Virus record (IMG/VR): IMGVR_UViG_3300033143_004977
Coordinates: 1-59,757 of that record
DNA: 59,757 nucleotides
Direction: 5' to 3' (one strand)
Origin: a virus
Shown: positions 15,978 to 25,664 of the stretch, piece by piece
Numbering within the stretch: position 1 is the first letter of the stretch
How the letters are laid out: each line of letters begins with the position of its first letter
Notes under the pieces: model-generated
What the model was told of the DNA's origin: nothing
Databases searched by the model: none
Seen by the model: the letters and a program-made list of their open reading frames with translations, nothing else
Position numbers and translations under genes: made by a program

Positions 15978-16523
15978 ATGTCAGAACGAATTAAAATTGT
16001 AAAAATTGCAGTCAAACAAAATCCTAGTAAATACAAACCAGGTGAAACATATGCAGTAGTAACAGTAATGGATGATAAGAATAGAAAACTATCAGCAATG
16101 GGTAGATGGGCAGAAAATTGGAAAGTTGGTGACGTCATTGAAGCAAACGTAGAAGAAAGAAAATGGACAGATCGAGACGGATTTGAACAAACAGGATTAT
16201 CATTAAAGAATCCAACACCATCGACATTTGGTAATAAAGGATTTACTAAAAACACTCTAATCGATGCATATCATATTGCTGCAGAATTAGCATCTGTAAT
16301 TTATGCTAGTAAGAAAAAAATCACAATGAAAGACATTGATGAATTAGCAACGTACATCAAAAGTAAATTAGATACAGGTACATCAACACCTGCCCCAACA
16401 CCTGCCCCAACACCTGCAGTACCAACAGTCGATGTTAATACTCCTGCACCTGCCCCAACACCTGTTGCATCAGAAGATGATGGTATAGAAATTGAAGACG
16501 CTGATGATGACAAACCATTCTAA
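15978..16523 (+). CDS. ssb: single-stranded DNA-binding protein
   Basis: The 181-residue protein has a beta-rich N-terminal domain (1-80) consistent with an OB fold, then a helical segment. A linker of repeated Pro-Ala-Thr units (about 135-165) leads to an acidic C-terminal tip ending DADDDKPF. This domain order and tip are typical of SSB, whose tail recruits replication and repair proteins. The linker is encoded by repeated CACCTGCCCCAA units. An AAAGGAA Shine-Dalgarno sequence precedes ATG 15978, stronger than for most neighbours, which suits an abundant protein. Confidence 0.75.
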   Translation: MSERIKIVKIAVKQNPSKYKPGETYAVVTVMDDKNRKLSAMGRWAENWKVGDVIEANVEERKWTDRDGFEQTGLSLKNPTPSTFGNKGFTKNTLIDAYHIAAELASVIYASKKKITMKDIDELATYIKSKLDTGTSTPAPTPAPTPAVPTVDVNTPAPAPTPVASEDDGIEIEDADDDKPF

Positions 16524-16540
16524 TCATTAACATTCATAAC

Positions 16541-16747
16541 ATGGATAAATTAAAAACGTGGTGCGAATCTATTCGATCGTCAGTAGATTCTATTACTGAA
16601 AAGATCAAAGAAGTTGAAGAAAAACACAAGATTAGTCACAAATCATATCAAACGATTCGTGTTGCTTCTAAAGAAATACGAGATGTTTCGCAAATGATTA
16701 GAAAAGAAATCTTAAAGAAATTCAAAGAGCAAAAAGAAAAGAAATAA
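16541..16747 (+). CDS. small coiled-coil protein
   Basis: The 68-residue product is almost entirely helical, with heptad-like Ile/Val spacing and many Lys and Glu, so a short coiled coil is likely. It follows the SSB gene by 17 bases. No function can be given. Confidence 0.55.
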   Translation: MDKLKTWCESIRSSVDSITEKIKEVEEKHKISHKSYQTIRVASKEIRDVSQMIRKEILKKFKEQKEKK

Positions 16748-16755
16748 TAATGACA

Positions 16756-16792
16756 GCCCTCCTTAAGAGAAGTATAAACTCTTAGGGAGGGC
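16756..16792 (+). terminator. strong isolated hairpin
   Basis: GCCCTCCTTAAGAG (16756-16769) pairs with CTCTTAGGGAGGGC (16779-16792): 14 bp with one G-U, loop of nine. It is notably GC-rich for this genome. No T tract follows, so it is not a classical intrinsic terminator; RNA processing, mRNA stabilisation or a protein-binding site are alternatives. Confidence 0.5.
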
Positions 16793-16810
16793 CACTAACA
16801 GATAAATATC

Positions 16811-17224
16811 ATGAATATATTATGTGCACAATTTTCTCAACATCGAGGACCCGACGCCACAAGCCAACACAAAATTAGTTTTACTGTTGATGAATCTCAA
16901 CAAAAAGCAATGTATGATTTTGTTAGTCATGCTAAAAAAGGCACCGAAGTAATGTTATTGATATATGTAACAGAACACGATAATGACGCAATAAATGAAT
17001 TAGTGACAGAATCTGATATTGATACAAAAAAAAGATTATCACGCCAGATGCATGCGATTATTAACACTATAGCTGCAAATAAAAACATGACACCAAGTGA
17101 AATAAAAACGATTCTTAAAGAACATTTGATTATGAAACAACTAATGAAAGAATCTTCAAAAGAATTAGATATTAAAGGTATTGCATATGCTATATATTAT
17201 TTGCAAAATAATTTTAATGCATGA
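16811..17224 (+). CDS. unknown protein
   Basis: The 137-residue ORF has a beta-type N-terminus (1-60) and a helical C-terminus. No catalytic motif is seen. It ends in ATGA overlap with the next gene and is the first gene of the long overlapping run up to 27264. Confidence 0.6.
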   Translation: MNILCAQFSQHRGPDATSQHKISFTVDESQQKAMYDFVSHAKKGTEVMLLIYVTEHDNDAINELVTESDIDTKKRLSRQMHAIINTIAANKNMTPSEIKTILKEHLIMKQLMKESSKELDIKGIAYAIYYLQNNFNA

Positions 17225-17562
17225 GTTTTATTACAGGTGATACAATACATTTAACTATTGCCGAACCTTTTTATAAAGCAAGAAATTTTGTAAATTGGGA
17301 TATTGAAAAATATGGTGATAGTGAAATAGGCACTTCTATTGATATTGATTTGATTACTAATATTAAAAAAATAATATTAACGATTAATTCTGATAATACA
17401 ATATTGCAAACAACTAAAGAAAAAATAAAAGAATACGTGTATGACACTCCAAACTCGTTAACTACTAAATTCAATAAAGAAGTAATAATAGTACCATTAT
17501 CAATTTTCAAAAAAGTCGATAATACAATTGAAATTGATATTAATGAAATAAATATAAAATGA
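17221..17562 (+). CDS. unknown beta-rich protein
   Basis: The 113-residue product is rich in Ile, Thr and Asn with alternating hydrophobic residues, suggesting a beta-sheet fold. It overlaps both neighbours by four bases (ATGA), which indicates translational coupling to the downstream FAD protein. No family recognised. Confidence 0.6.
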   Translation: MSFITGDTIHLTIAEPFYKARNFVNWDIEKYGDSEIGTSIDIDLITNIKKIILTINSDNTILQTTKEKIKEYVYDTPNSLTTKFNKEVIIVPLSIFKKVDNTIEIDINEINIK

Positions 17563-18449
17563 AAAAAACAGAAATTATTTTAGGAGGAGGCATAGCTGGA
17601 TTATTGTGGCATTATTTTAATCCCAAAAGTGTTATTATTACAGACAGAATAGGGGGACAGTTTTTAACAAAATTTCAACTTGGGCCAAAATATATACATA
17701 TCGATAAATATACTACAAGATTTTTCAAAGAAATTGATCTTAAACCAAATATTAAAAAAATAAAAATAGGTTTCTTTTATGATGGTAAATTGCATTCTAA
17801 AAATACTGAAAAAAATCGTAAAAAATATTTTGAAAAGACAAGAGGAAACATAAAAGAAATATATTATTCTGCAATGTCTGCAGATAAAACAGAATTTGAT
17901 TCTTATGATATATCTATAAACAAAATCATTGAAAAAATAAAAATAGAAGATAGAGTACTTCTGGAAAAAGTAAATAATATAAATCTTGAAAATAAAAAAA
18001 TAATAACTAATTCTACTGAAATAACATTCGATAAATTAGTTTCTACTATACCTTTGAATACTTTTTTATATTTGGCAGACAGATCTAATATCACTAATCA
18101 ATTTAAATCTTATCCAACTACATTTGTTTTAAGTTCCAATTATAAAAATTGCCCTTTCAATGATTTCAAAGATTTTGATTATGTATATTTTTCAGAAGAA
18201 AAATATCCATTTCATCGTATAACGAAAACTGAAAAGGGTTTAGTATTTGAATTTAAAGGAGATGTCATATATCCTATTATCAATGAAAAAGATAGAATAA
18301 TAATGAAAGTCGGGCAATTAATTCAAAATGATCTAAATATTAATTTTGAAAATGTTAATTTTTTTGGAAGATATGGTTGCTGGAAACATAAAATTAAAAT
18401 AAATGATTTATTAAAAGAACTTTATGAAAACACTAAAAAAAATATTTAA
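17559..18449 (+). CDS. FAD-dependent oxidoreductase-like protein
   Basis: The 296-residue protein begins with a dinucleotide-binding GGGIAGLLW motif and an acidic/positive second strand (VIITDRIGGQF), the pattern of FAD-dependent amine-oxidase/UDP-galactopyranose-mutase-type enzymes. A later LVSTIP segment matches the conserved second FAD-contacting strand of that group. The protein is shorter than typical members, so the substrate domain may be reduced. It sits in a cluster with thymidylate-synthase-like, kinase, epimerase and glycosyltransferase genes, so a sugar or modified-nucleotide substrate is plausible but unproven. Confidence 0.65.
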   Translation: MKKTEIILGGGIAGLLWHYFNPKSVIITDRIGGQFLTKFQLGPKYIHIDKYTTRFFKEIDLKPNIKKIKIGFFYDGKLHSKNTEKNRKKYFEKTRGNIKEIYYSAMSADKTEFDSYDISINKIIEKIKIEDRVLLEKVNNINLENKKIITNSTEITFDKLVSTIPLNTFLYLADRSNITNQFKSYPTTFVLSSNYKNCPFNDFKDFDYVYFSEEKYPFHRITKTEKGLVFEFKGDVIYPIINEKDRIIMKVGQLIQNDLNINFENVNFFGRYGCWKHKIKINDLLKELYENTKKNI

Positions 18450-19395
18450 AGAACAAAAAGAATTTCAAAGATTCTTTTACGATCCAGACAATATAAATGA
18501 AAAAGACAAAATAAAATTTACAAAAGAATATATTTTGTCAATACATAGAGAATTAAGTGAAGTGCTTGATACTATATCCTGGAAAATACATAGAAAAGAA
18601 GATAAAATAATTTCTGAGACTAATACGAAAGAAGAAATAATAGATTGTTTTAAATTTTTATTGAATTTATGCATTATTTGGAAAATAGATGAAGAAGAAT
18701 TTGCAAAAGAATTTTTCAGAAAATCCGCTGTAGTTAGACAACGATATAATCAAGAAATATTGAACTCTATTAAAAAGGATGATTTAATATGTGCAATAGA
18801 TTTAGATGACACTCTTTCAAATTCTTCAGAATATTTTACAAAAATTTATAATGAAAAATACAATACTATTTTTAAAAATAGAAAAGAAATAAAAGAAAAA
18901 GTACCAATATTAGAATATGAAAAATTTAAACACTATTTTAGAGAATCTGGTGAAAAAATAAATATACCAATCAAAGAGAATGCAAAAGAATTATGTGTCT
19001 TTCTTAAAAAACTTGGATATAAAATAATAATTATTTCATCCAGACCATATAAAACATATTCAAGAATTTATTCTGATACATTAGAATGGCTTAATAATAA
19101 TAATGTTCAATATGATTCATTGTATTTTGAAGAAAATAAACATCTTAAAATATTAAAGTTTTTACCTAATATGTCATTTATTATTGAAGATGATTTAAAA
19201 TATGCAATACAAATATCAGAACAAAAATATAAAGTATATTTACTGTCTTCTCTCAAAACAAACATGGAAAACATAGACACAAAATATATACATAAAATAA
19301 ACAGTTTAAATGAAATGATTAATATTTTAAAAAATGAAGAATCTTCAGGAAAAATTAAAAGAAAAACTGAACAGTTGCAACAGTTGCCCATTTGA
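18424..19395 (+). CDS. dUTPase-like / HAD 5'-nucleotidase-like fusion
   Basis: The 323-residue protein appears to have two domains. Residues 1-110 resemble all-alpha dUTPases or MazG-like pyrophosphatases (IHRELSEVLDTISWK and a later EEIIDCFKFLLNL). From about 120 an HAD phosphatase begins, with the nucleophile motif AIDLDDTL, then IIISSRPYK and a late acidic IIEDD. Joined, they could convert dUTP to dUMP and dephosphorylate a nucleotide, controlling the pool for a modified pyrimidine. It overlaps both flanking genes. Domain 1 is less certain than domain 2. Confidence 0.65.
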   Translation: MKTLKKIFKEQKEFQRFFYDPDNINEKDKIKFTKEYILSIHRELSEVLDTISWKIHRKEDKIISETNTKEEIIDCFKFLLNLCIIWKIDEEEFAKEFFRKSAVVRQRYNQEILNSIKKDDLICAIDLDDTLSNSSEYFTKIYNEKYNTIFKNRKEIKEKVPILEYEKFKHYFRESGEKINIPIKENAKELCVFLKKLGYKIIIISSRPYKTYSRIYSDTLEWLNNNNVQYDSLYFEENKHLKILKFLPNMSFIIEDDLKYAIQISEQKYKVYLLSSLKTNMENIDTKYIHKINSLNEMINILKNEESSGKIKRKTEQLQQLPI

Positions 19396-19885
19396 AGATT
19401 ATGAAATAAACTGGGAAGATGAAAAAACAGGAACTGGTAAATTATGTGCATATATTTATCCAGAAAGCGATTGTTCAGTAATGGTAATTGGGCAAAATCC
19501 TTCTCATAGAAGATATAGGGGAACTCATGCAATGAATGGTAAACAAGGTGATATATTTAGAGAAATATTTGGTAAAAGTCGTTTGGTTTTTACGAATCTT
19601 ATACAAATTTCAACGCCAGATAATAAAGTAGATCATTTAACAAACCAACAAATTGAGCATTGTATAAAACATTTACTTTATGAAATCAAAGAAATAAAAC
19701 CAAAATTGATAATAGTATGCAGTTATTTTGCAAAAAGAAAACTCAACGAGCTTAATTATAGATTAGATATAACTGGTTCTATAGTTAAATTCATTAAACA
19801 CCCTGATTATTATTTATCATATCAAAAAGGAAACATTAACGAATATTATAAAGAAATAATAAATATTAAAAAAGAATGTCTATGA
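19334..19885 (+). CDS. uracil-DNA glycosylase superfamily protein
   Basis: The 183-residue protein has the family-4-like start, with two cysteines (CNSCPF), the catalytic-loop region VIGQNPSHRR and the later IKHPDYYL resembling the HPSP loop. The GQNPS motif replaces the classical GE(A/D)PG of family 4, so activity on ordinary uracil cannot be assumed. It overlaps the previous gene by 62 bases. In this cluster it might act on a modified or intermediate base. Confidence 0.65.
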   Translation: MKNLQEKLKEKLNSCNSCPFEDYEINWEDEKTGTGKLCAYIYPESDCSVMVIGQNPSHRRYRGTHAMNGKQGDIFREIFGKSRLVFTNLIQISTPDNKVDHLTNQQIEHCIKHLLYEIKEIKPKLIIVCSYFAKRKLNELNYRLDITGSIVKFIKHPDYYLSYQKGNINEYYKEIINIKKECL

Positions 19886-20331
19886 AAAGAAATTTTTATC
19901 TTATTTTTGAAGGAATAGATAGAGTTGGAAAAACGACTACTAGAAAATTAGTCGAAAAAGAAAGAAATGTAAAAGACACTGGTATTGATAGATTTATTGG
20001 TTCGAGCATAGTATATGGTAAGATATACAAAAGATACTCTAAAAAAGAATTTGAAAAACTGTACAATGATGAATATCTTTTTTCGACGACATTTGATACT
20101 ATTTTAATTTTTCTTTATTCTTCTGTAGACATAACTATTAAACGAATTGAAGAAAGCGGACATGAAAAAATAGATAAAAAACTTCTTACTGAAACATTAA
20201 AAGAATTTAATAATTATTATGAAAAATCTAGTTTTAAAAATAAAATTAAAATCGACACTGGTAAATATTCACAAAAAGAAGTAGTTGAGAAAATTTTAAA
20301 TTATTTAAAAAAAATAGAAAAAAATATATGA
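19876..20331 (+). CDS. thymidylate kinase-like P-loop kinase
   Basis: The 151-residue protein begins with the dTMP kinase P-loop FEGIDRVGKTTT. It is shorter than standard thymidylate kinases (about 200) and lacks an obvious DRY-like substrate motif. It might phosphorylate dTMP or a modified deoxyuridylate. Overlaps with neighbours on both sides support co-expression with the ThyX-like gene at 21163. Confidence 0.65.
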   Translation: MSMKRNFYLIFEGIDRVGKTTTRKLVEKERNVKDTGIDRFIGSSIVYGKIYKRYSKKEFEKLYNDEYLFSTTFDTILIFLYSSVDITIKRIEESGHEKIDKKLLTETLKEFNNYYEKSSFKNKIKIDTGKYSQKEVVEKILNYLKKIEKNI

Positions 20332-21170
20332 AAATACTTATAACAGGTTCTAAAGGTGCAATAGGCTCATATTTGACACCTTATTTGAAAAAGAAATATG
20401 AAGTCATAGAAATTATTTCGGACATATCTAATTATTCTGATTTGAAAAGCAAAATAGAAAAACACAAAGAAGCTGATTGGATTATTAATTTAGCAGCTTT
20501 AGTAAATACTATAACATGTGATATTGCTGGCAGATATGCGTTTGATGTAAACGTCAAAGGAGCATATAATGTTGCGATAATATCTAAAGAATTTAAAATA
20601 AAACATTGTTTTTTTTCGACTACTGCTATTTATAAACCGAATATTTTAATTAAAGAAGAATCAGAAAAAAATCCACAGACTCTATATGGTTTTACAAAAT
20701 ATCTTGGTGAAAAAACAGTCGAATTTGTTTATAAAGACCAAAAAGAAAATCTATTGATTATAAGACCTTGTTTTATTTTCGGTGGTAAAAACGATCATTC
20801 AATTGGTTCCTTGATTGTTAAGTCTGCAATTAAACAAATACCTTTAGTTATTTTATTAGATCCAGAAAACAAAAAAGATTATATGCATATCACTAATTTT
20901 TCTGAAGCGATTTATAAATTAATAGAAAAAGACGCTAGTGGAGATTATAATATCAGTTATGGCAAACCAATTAAATTTAAAGAATTAGTCGATAAAGTCA
21001 AAAAAATGAATTTAAATCCAATAATATATTATAGACCAGAAGAAGACTATATGAAAAATCACATAGTTGATAATTCTAAATTGAAAAATATAATAAATTG
21101 GAACCCAACTATTACTTTAGATGATGGATTAAAAGAAGTTTTTAAAAATATAACAAAAAAACATGAATGA
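20328..21170 (+). CDS. NAD-dependent epimerase/dehydratase (SDR)
   Basis: The 280-residue protein shows an extended SDR fold: glycine-rich TGSKGAIGSYL at the N-terminus, NLAALV, and an active-site YGFTK (YxxxK). An IRPCFIFGG segment and DYMHITN follow, as in nucleotide-sugar epimerases and dehydratases. It probably makes an activated sugar. Together with the glycosyltransferase at 26428 and the dehydrogenase-like protein at 40668, this suggests the phage builds a sugar for some target. Confidence 0.75.
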   Translation: MKILITGSKGAIGSYLTPYLKKKYEVIEIISDISNYSDLKSKIEKHKEADWIINLAALVNTITCDIAGRYAFDVNVKGAYNVAIISKEFKIKHCFFSTTAIYKPNILIKEESEKNPQTLYGFTKYLGEKTVEFVYKDQKENLLIIRPCFIFGGKNDHSIGSLIVKSAIKQIPLVILLDPENKKDYMHITNFSEAIYKLIEKDASGDYNISYGKPIKFKELVDKVKKMNLNPIIYYRPEEDYMKNHIVDNSKLKNIINWNPTITLDDGLKEVFKNITKKHE

Positions 21171-22203
21171 TGATGAAAAAAATGAATTTCGAAAATTATT
21201 ACACACTCTTCCTGAACAAGTACCAAAATTAGACATGAATGAAATTAATTCTTTTATAGAAAATGAAGAAAAATGGAAAAAAAATGAGTTTGGTATAAAA
21301 ATAGGGCCTTTTCAATTTTATGAAGGAGTCAAAGGATTGACAGTCGAAATGATTGATTTTCCAAAAAATCCATATATGCTTCTTTATGAATTCGCTGTCG
21401 CGACTTGGGGAAATGAAGAATATCCAAGTATGTGGAGTAAAACGAAACCAGAACATCGATTCGTTGTAGTTAAAAATGTTTTAGAAGGGAAAGCACTTCC
21501 TCTTGGTAAAGAAGCATTACAATTTAGTTTTATTATTAGAAAAGCAAGTCGTGCTTCATTTGACCAACATGCAAGACAGAGAATAGGTGCTACATTTGCA
21601 AGCCAGGGTGTTAGAGATAATTCAAGACTTCTTGCAGGATTTAGAGTACCAAACGAAATTTGGAAAAATGAAGAAAAATTAAAAAAAGTAATAAAAATGA
21701 ATTTGTTGCTTAAAAAAATATATTATGAATTAATCAGTTCTGAAAAAAATAATAATTCGTTTCAAGCAGCAAGATGTATGATGACAATGAATTGGACACA
21801 TAATTATAAATACACTGTAAATTATATGGCATTAGGAAGTTATATGGCCCAACGTTTAGTAGCATCTGAACAAGAAGACACTGTAGCAACAGCGATAGGC
21901 ATATGGAATCAAATAAATAAAAAATTTCCTCTTCTTGCTAATTTTTTAAGGCCAAAATGTGATTGGGCTGGTAAATGCAAATGTCATCAAGGAGACGGTG
22001 GTGAATTATTCGGAGCATTATTTAAAGGTTGTGGTAGATTTCCAGAAACAGAAGGAAAATATGCTACTTTTAATTGGGCATGTACAGATTATAATACATT
22101 AGAAAAACAATCAATGATTCATTTACCAAATCCAGATGAATGGAAAACATATAATACTTTAAAAGATTTAACAGAAGAAGATCAAAAATTATTTGAAGAA
22201 TAA
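21163..22203 (+). CDS. ThyX-like flavin-dependent thymidylate synthase homologue
   Basis: The 346-residue protein has the segment ASRASFDQHARQRIGATF followed by ASQGVRDNSR, which corresponds to the ThyX signature region (RHRxxSxNxxSxR), but divergent. A Cys-rich insertion (CDWAGKCKCHQG and KGCGRFP) may bind metal and is not part of the core family. It is longer than typical ThyX (about 220). ThyX methylates dUMP using folate and FAD. Divergent phage homologues can instead hydroxymethylate dUMP. It is followed directly by the DNA polymerase gene. Confidence 0.7.
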   Translation: MNDDEKNEFRKLLHTLPEQVPKLDMNEINSFIENEEKWKKNEFGIKIGPFQFYEGVKGLTVEMIDFPKNPYMLLYEFAVATWGNEEYPSMWSKTKPEHRFVVVKNVLEGKALPLGKEALQFSFIIRKASRASFDQHARQRIGATFASQGVRDNSRLLAGFRVPNEIWKNEEKLKKVIKMNLLLKKIYYELISSEKNNNSFQAARCMMTMNWTHNYKYTVNYMALGSYMAQRLVASEQEDTVATAIGIWNQINKKFPLLANFLRPKCDWAGKCKCHQGDGGELFGALFKGCGRFPETEGKYATFNWACTDYNTLEKQSMIHLPNPDEWKTYNTLKDLTEEDQKLFEE

Positions 22204-22204
22204 T

Positions 22205-24793
22205 ATGACAATAAAAAATATTAAACCAGTATGTGGTTGGGATGATCAAAAAAAGATATATTTGGTTCATCATAAAAACAATAAGAAAAAAATTTGTATA
22301 ATAGATAATTTTGAATGGTATTTTGTAATTAAAAAAGAAGATTTTGAAAAAGAAAAAATAAAAAATATTCTGTTAAAATCAGAATGTTTTTTGAGAAAAG
22401 TAAAAATTAAAAATAATTTTGCTAAAATACATTGTATGAAAAATGTACCATATTTACTTGGCAAATTATTCAAAGAATTAAAAAAAGAATCAGTAAAATT
22501 ATATGAAACAGACATATCTTTAATAAAAAGATATATGATTGATAATAAAATAGAAATAGAAGAAAATTTATCTATTCTTTTTTTTGATATAGAGACAGAT
22601 GATACAGACGATGGCATAACAATAGGAAAGAATAGAATTCTTTCATGGGCAGCATGTGATACAAATAAAAATATTTTTTATGATACTAGCAAAGATGAAA
22701 AAAAATTGATATTAAGTTTATTAAAAAAAATATCAGAATATGATATAATAGTTGGCTGGAATTCAAAGAATTTCGATATGCCTTATATAAAAAAAAGAGT
22801 AGAATACCATAATATATGTGGCAAAAAAAATAAAAAAATAGTTCCATTAGAAGAAACTAATTTCTGGAAAAAAATAATGCATGTAGATATGATGCAGAGA
22901 TTAATTAAACTTTTTGGGCCAATGATGACTATTATCAATTTGCCAGGATTTAGTTTAAATGATGTTTCTTTTACTTTTTTAAATGAAAAAAAAGTAGAAC
23001 ATGAAGAAAAAATAATAGAAATGTATAATAATAATCCAGAGAAACTTAAAAAATATAATATACAAGATGTTGTTCTTTTATATAAATTGAATGAAAAATT
23101 AAGAACATTGCCTCTAATGATTAAAGAATGCAGTTGGACAGGAACATTCATAGATAGATTTTTTATTGGTGAACTTTTAGATAATTATATTTTAAGAGAA
23201 GCTAATGAAAAAAAACTTCATTTGTTTTCACGACCTGATTTCGAACAACAAGAAAAAACAAAAAAATTAAGAGTAAGAGGAGGTTATGTTATGGAACCTG
23301 TTACTGGAATGTATGATTATATTAGAGTAATGGATTATAAAAGCCTTTACCCGTCTATAATAGTTAGTTGGAACATTGGACAAGAATCATTAATTGAAAA
23401 TGAAATATCTGTTAAAGCAAAAGAAAATTTTGATAAATGGCTTGGAGATAGAAAAATCGAAGAAGTAAATTATAAAGAATGGCATGATTTTCTTAAAAAA
23501 GAAAATCTAAAGTATAACCAGAAAAATGAATATTATCAAACTGCTAATAATCAGTATTTTAAAAAAGAACCAATAAGCGTAGTAAGTGATCTTGTCAACA
23601 ATCTTCTTAATGAAAGAAAGTCTTATAAAAAACAACAACTTGAATCGAAGTACAATTCATTAGAATATAAAAATGCACAAGCTTCACAAGAAACAGTGAA
23701 AGAGATGGCAAATAGCATTTATGGAATTTGCGCTGATAAAAAATCAAGATATTTTGATCCTAGAATTGCAGAAGCTATAACATTAACAGGACAGTTCATG
23801 AATAGAACAGCGGTTGATATTATTGAAAAGATGAAATATAAAGTAATATATTGTGACACGGATTCTGTTTTCACCAGAATAAAGAATGATACTGAAATGA
23901 AAAAAGTAACAGAAAAAGTAAATAAAAATCTTTCAGTATTTCTAATGAAAAAATATAATTTTAAAAAATATATCATTAATTTAGAATACGAAAAGAAATT
24001 CAAAAAATTTATTATGATTGACAAGAAAAGATATTCTGGTTATTTGACTGAAGCTGATGGAAAACCAGTAGATTCTATTTTGTCTAAAGGAATTGAAAAT
24101 GTCAGAAAGAATACAATTATTTTTACTAAAAATAAAATGAATGAACTATTAAATCTTATTTTAAAGAAGAATAAAAAATCAAAATATTTAAAAGAATGGA
24201 TTCTCAGTTTAAAAAAGTATGTTTTAAATAATAAAATAAAACCAGAAAATTTGTCTATAACAATGAAACTTTCTAAACCCACTACTAGTTATAAATCAAA
24301 ACCACCTCATGTAAGATTGGCTGAAAAACTTATAAAAGAAAAGAAAATATTAGAAACACAAGAAGGAAAACATAATTGGGGGCAAAAAATAGAATATATT
24401 ATTACAGATAGCAAAAATAAAATGGAATCTGTATTAACAAGCGAATACAATGGTAAATGGGATCGAAATTATTATTGGGACGTTCAAATATATGCTCCAT
24501 TAATGAGAATTTTAAAAGCATGTTTTCCAAAACAAGATTGGGAAAAGTATAGTATAACTTTATATGAAAGAAAATTATTAAAAAAAGAAAAAGAAGAAGC
24601 AAAAATAAAAAGAGAAAAAGAGAGAGAAATCAAAAGAAAAATAAGAGAAAAAAATAAAAAAGAAAGAGAAAAAAATAAAAAAAGAAAAGAATTAGAAAGA
24701 ACTAAAAAATTAAAATTAAAAGAAAAAATCAAAAAACAAAAAGAAAAATTAAAAGAAAAAAAAGAAGCGAAACAGAAAAGTGAAATTTATTAA
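22205..24793 (+). CDS. family B DNA polymerase
   Basis: The protein of about 862 residues has a 3'-5' exonuclease with FFDIETD (Exo I), GWNSKNFDMPY (Exo II) and a YNIQD motif (Exo III). The polymerase domain has MDYKSLYPSII (motif A), KEMANSIYG (motif B) and YCDTDSV (motif C). The last 70 residues are almost pure Lys/Glu/Arg, an unusual charged tail probably coiled-coil. ATG 22205 is preferred over an upstream TTG. It is the replicative polymerase of this phage. Confidence 0.95.
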   Translation: MTIKNIKPVCGWDDQKKIYLVHHKNNKKKICIIDNFEWYFVIKKEDFEKEKIKNILLKSECFLRKVKIKNNFAKIHCMKNVPYLLGKLFKELKKESVKLYETDISLIKRYMIDNKIEIEENLSILFFDIETDDTDDGITIGKNRILSWAACDTNKNIFYDTSKDEKKLILSLLKKISEYDIIVGWNSKNFDMPYIKKRVEYHNICGKKNKKIVPLEETNFWKKIMHVDMMQRLIKLFGPMMTIINLPGFSLNDVSFTFLNEKKVEHEEKIIEMYNNNPEKLKKYNIQDVVLLYKLNEKLRTLPLMIKECSWTGTFIDRFFIGELLDNYILREANEKKLHLFSRPDFEQQEKTKKLRVRGGYVMEPVTGMYDYIRVMDYKSLYPSIIVSWNIGQESLIENEISVKAKENFDKWLGDRKIEEVNYKEWHDFLKKENLKYNQKNEYYQTANNQYFKKEPISVVSDLVNNLLNERKSYKKQQLESKYNSLEYKNAQASQETVKEMANSIYGICADKKSRYFDPRIAEAITLTGQFMNRTAVDIIEKMKYKVIYCDTDSVFTRIKNDTEMKKVTEKVNKNLSVFLMKKYNFKKYIINLEYEKKFKKFIMIDKKRYSGYLTEADGKPVDSILSKGIENVRKNTIIFTKNKMNELLNLILKKNKKSKYLKEWILSLKKYVLNNKIKPENLSITMKLSKPTTSYKSKPPHVRLAEKLIKEKKILETQEGKHNWGQKIEYIITDSKNKMESVLTSEYNGKWDRNYYWDVQIYAPLMRILKACFPKQDWEKYSITLYERKLLKKEKEEAKIKREKEREIKRKIREKNKKEREKNKKRKELERTKKLKLKEKIKKQKEKLKEKKEAKQKSEIY

Positions 24794-24803
24794 TTATAAA
24801 AAT

Positions 24804-25664
24804 ATGCCAAAAATCAATCTTAGTAAAATAATCCCCGATCCAGATCAACCTAGAAAAGTATTTTCTAAAACAGAATTGTTTGAATTGCAAAATTCAATAC
24901 AAGCACAAGGTATTCTTTCACCAATCATCGTCGAAAGTAATTATCAAAAAGATAAGTATTTATTAATAGATGGTGAAAGACGCTATCGATGTGCAAAAAA
25001 ATTAGAATTAGAAACGGTACCTGTAGAAATTATTGAAGGACCATTAACATATAAAGAACGAACAGAAAAAAGATTTCATGTGCAAGAACAACATAGTAAC
25101 TGGTCAGAATTAGATAAAGCAAGGGCAATATATGATTATAAGAAAACATCAAAGAAAACTCTTGCTGAAATAGCTGAAACTCTTAACCTTCAGGTGCCCA
25201 AGGTGCATGGTTATCTAAGTGTTACTGAGTTTACGGAAGCTGGCAAGAAACTTATTAATGAACATAATATTGACTTTACGTATCTTATATTCCTAATTCG
25301 CGCTGTTAAACATTATTTAGTAATATCTGACCTAAAGCAAGAGTACATAGAGGAAAAGCTTATTCTTAAAATAGTATCAGGCACTTTCGCGAAAGTTAGT
25401 GATATTCAATCATTCTCCAAAGCAATGAGTTGTAATAATTATGAAAAATTAAAAATAAATTTTCTAGAAAGATTAGATTTTTCCTTCGAAGATTTTATCA
25501 ATCGAACAAATGTTAATAAAAAAGAGGAAACACAAGTATTTGATAGAATTCTTATAAAATTAGATTTAGAAATTTCTAAAAATATAGAAAAAAAGAATTT
25601 TCTAACAAAGAATCATCTAGAAATGCTAGAAAAGATTAGAAATTCTATAAATAGAATATTATGA
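24804..25664 (+). CDS. ParB-like protein
   Basis: The protein of about 286 residues begins with the ParB N-terminal box: IIPDPDQPRK, LSPIIVE and LIDGERRYRCAKKL. A middle helix-turn-helix (TLAEIAETLNLQVPKVHGYL) follows. ParB-type domains are nucleotide (CTP)-dependent DNA clamps used in partition, and similar domains appear in phage DNA-modification loci. No ParA is adjacent, so partition is not supported on its own. The end overlaps the PIG-L-like gene (ATGA). Confidence 0.75.
   Translation: MPKINLSKIIPDPDQPRKVFSKTELFELQNSIQAQGILSPIIVESNYQKDKYLLIDGERRYRCAKKLELETVPVEIIEGPLTYKERTEKRFHVQEQHSNWSELDKARAIYDYKKTSKKTLAEIAETLNLQVPKVHGYLSVTEFTEAGKKLINEHNIDFTYLIFLIRAVKHYLVISDLKQEYIEEKLILKIVSGTFAKVSDIQSFSKAMSCNNYEKLKINFLERLDFSFEDFINRTNVNKKEETQVFDRILIKLDLEISKNIEKKNFLTKNHLEMLEKIRNSINRIL

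Noticed and set aside
16381-16470. CRISPR-like or functional DNA repeat (CACCTGCCCCAA)
   Set aside because: The repeats are in frame and encode the Pro-Ala-Thr linker of SSB; there are no spacers.
24530-24793. Independent gene in the Lys/Glu-rich end of the polymerase
   Set aside because: The reverse-strand frames there are mirror effects of A-rich codons, and the polymerase frame is continuous.
24804-25664. Plasmid-style partition system
   Set aside because: Only the ParB-like protein is visible; there is no ParA and no clear parS-type repeat nearby.
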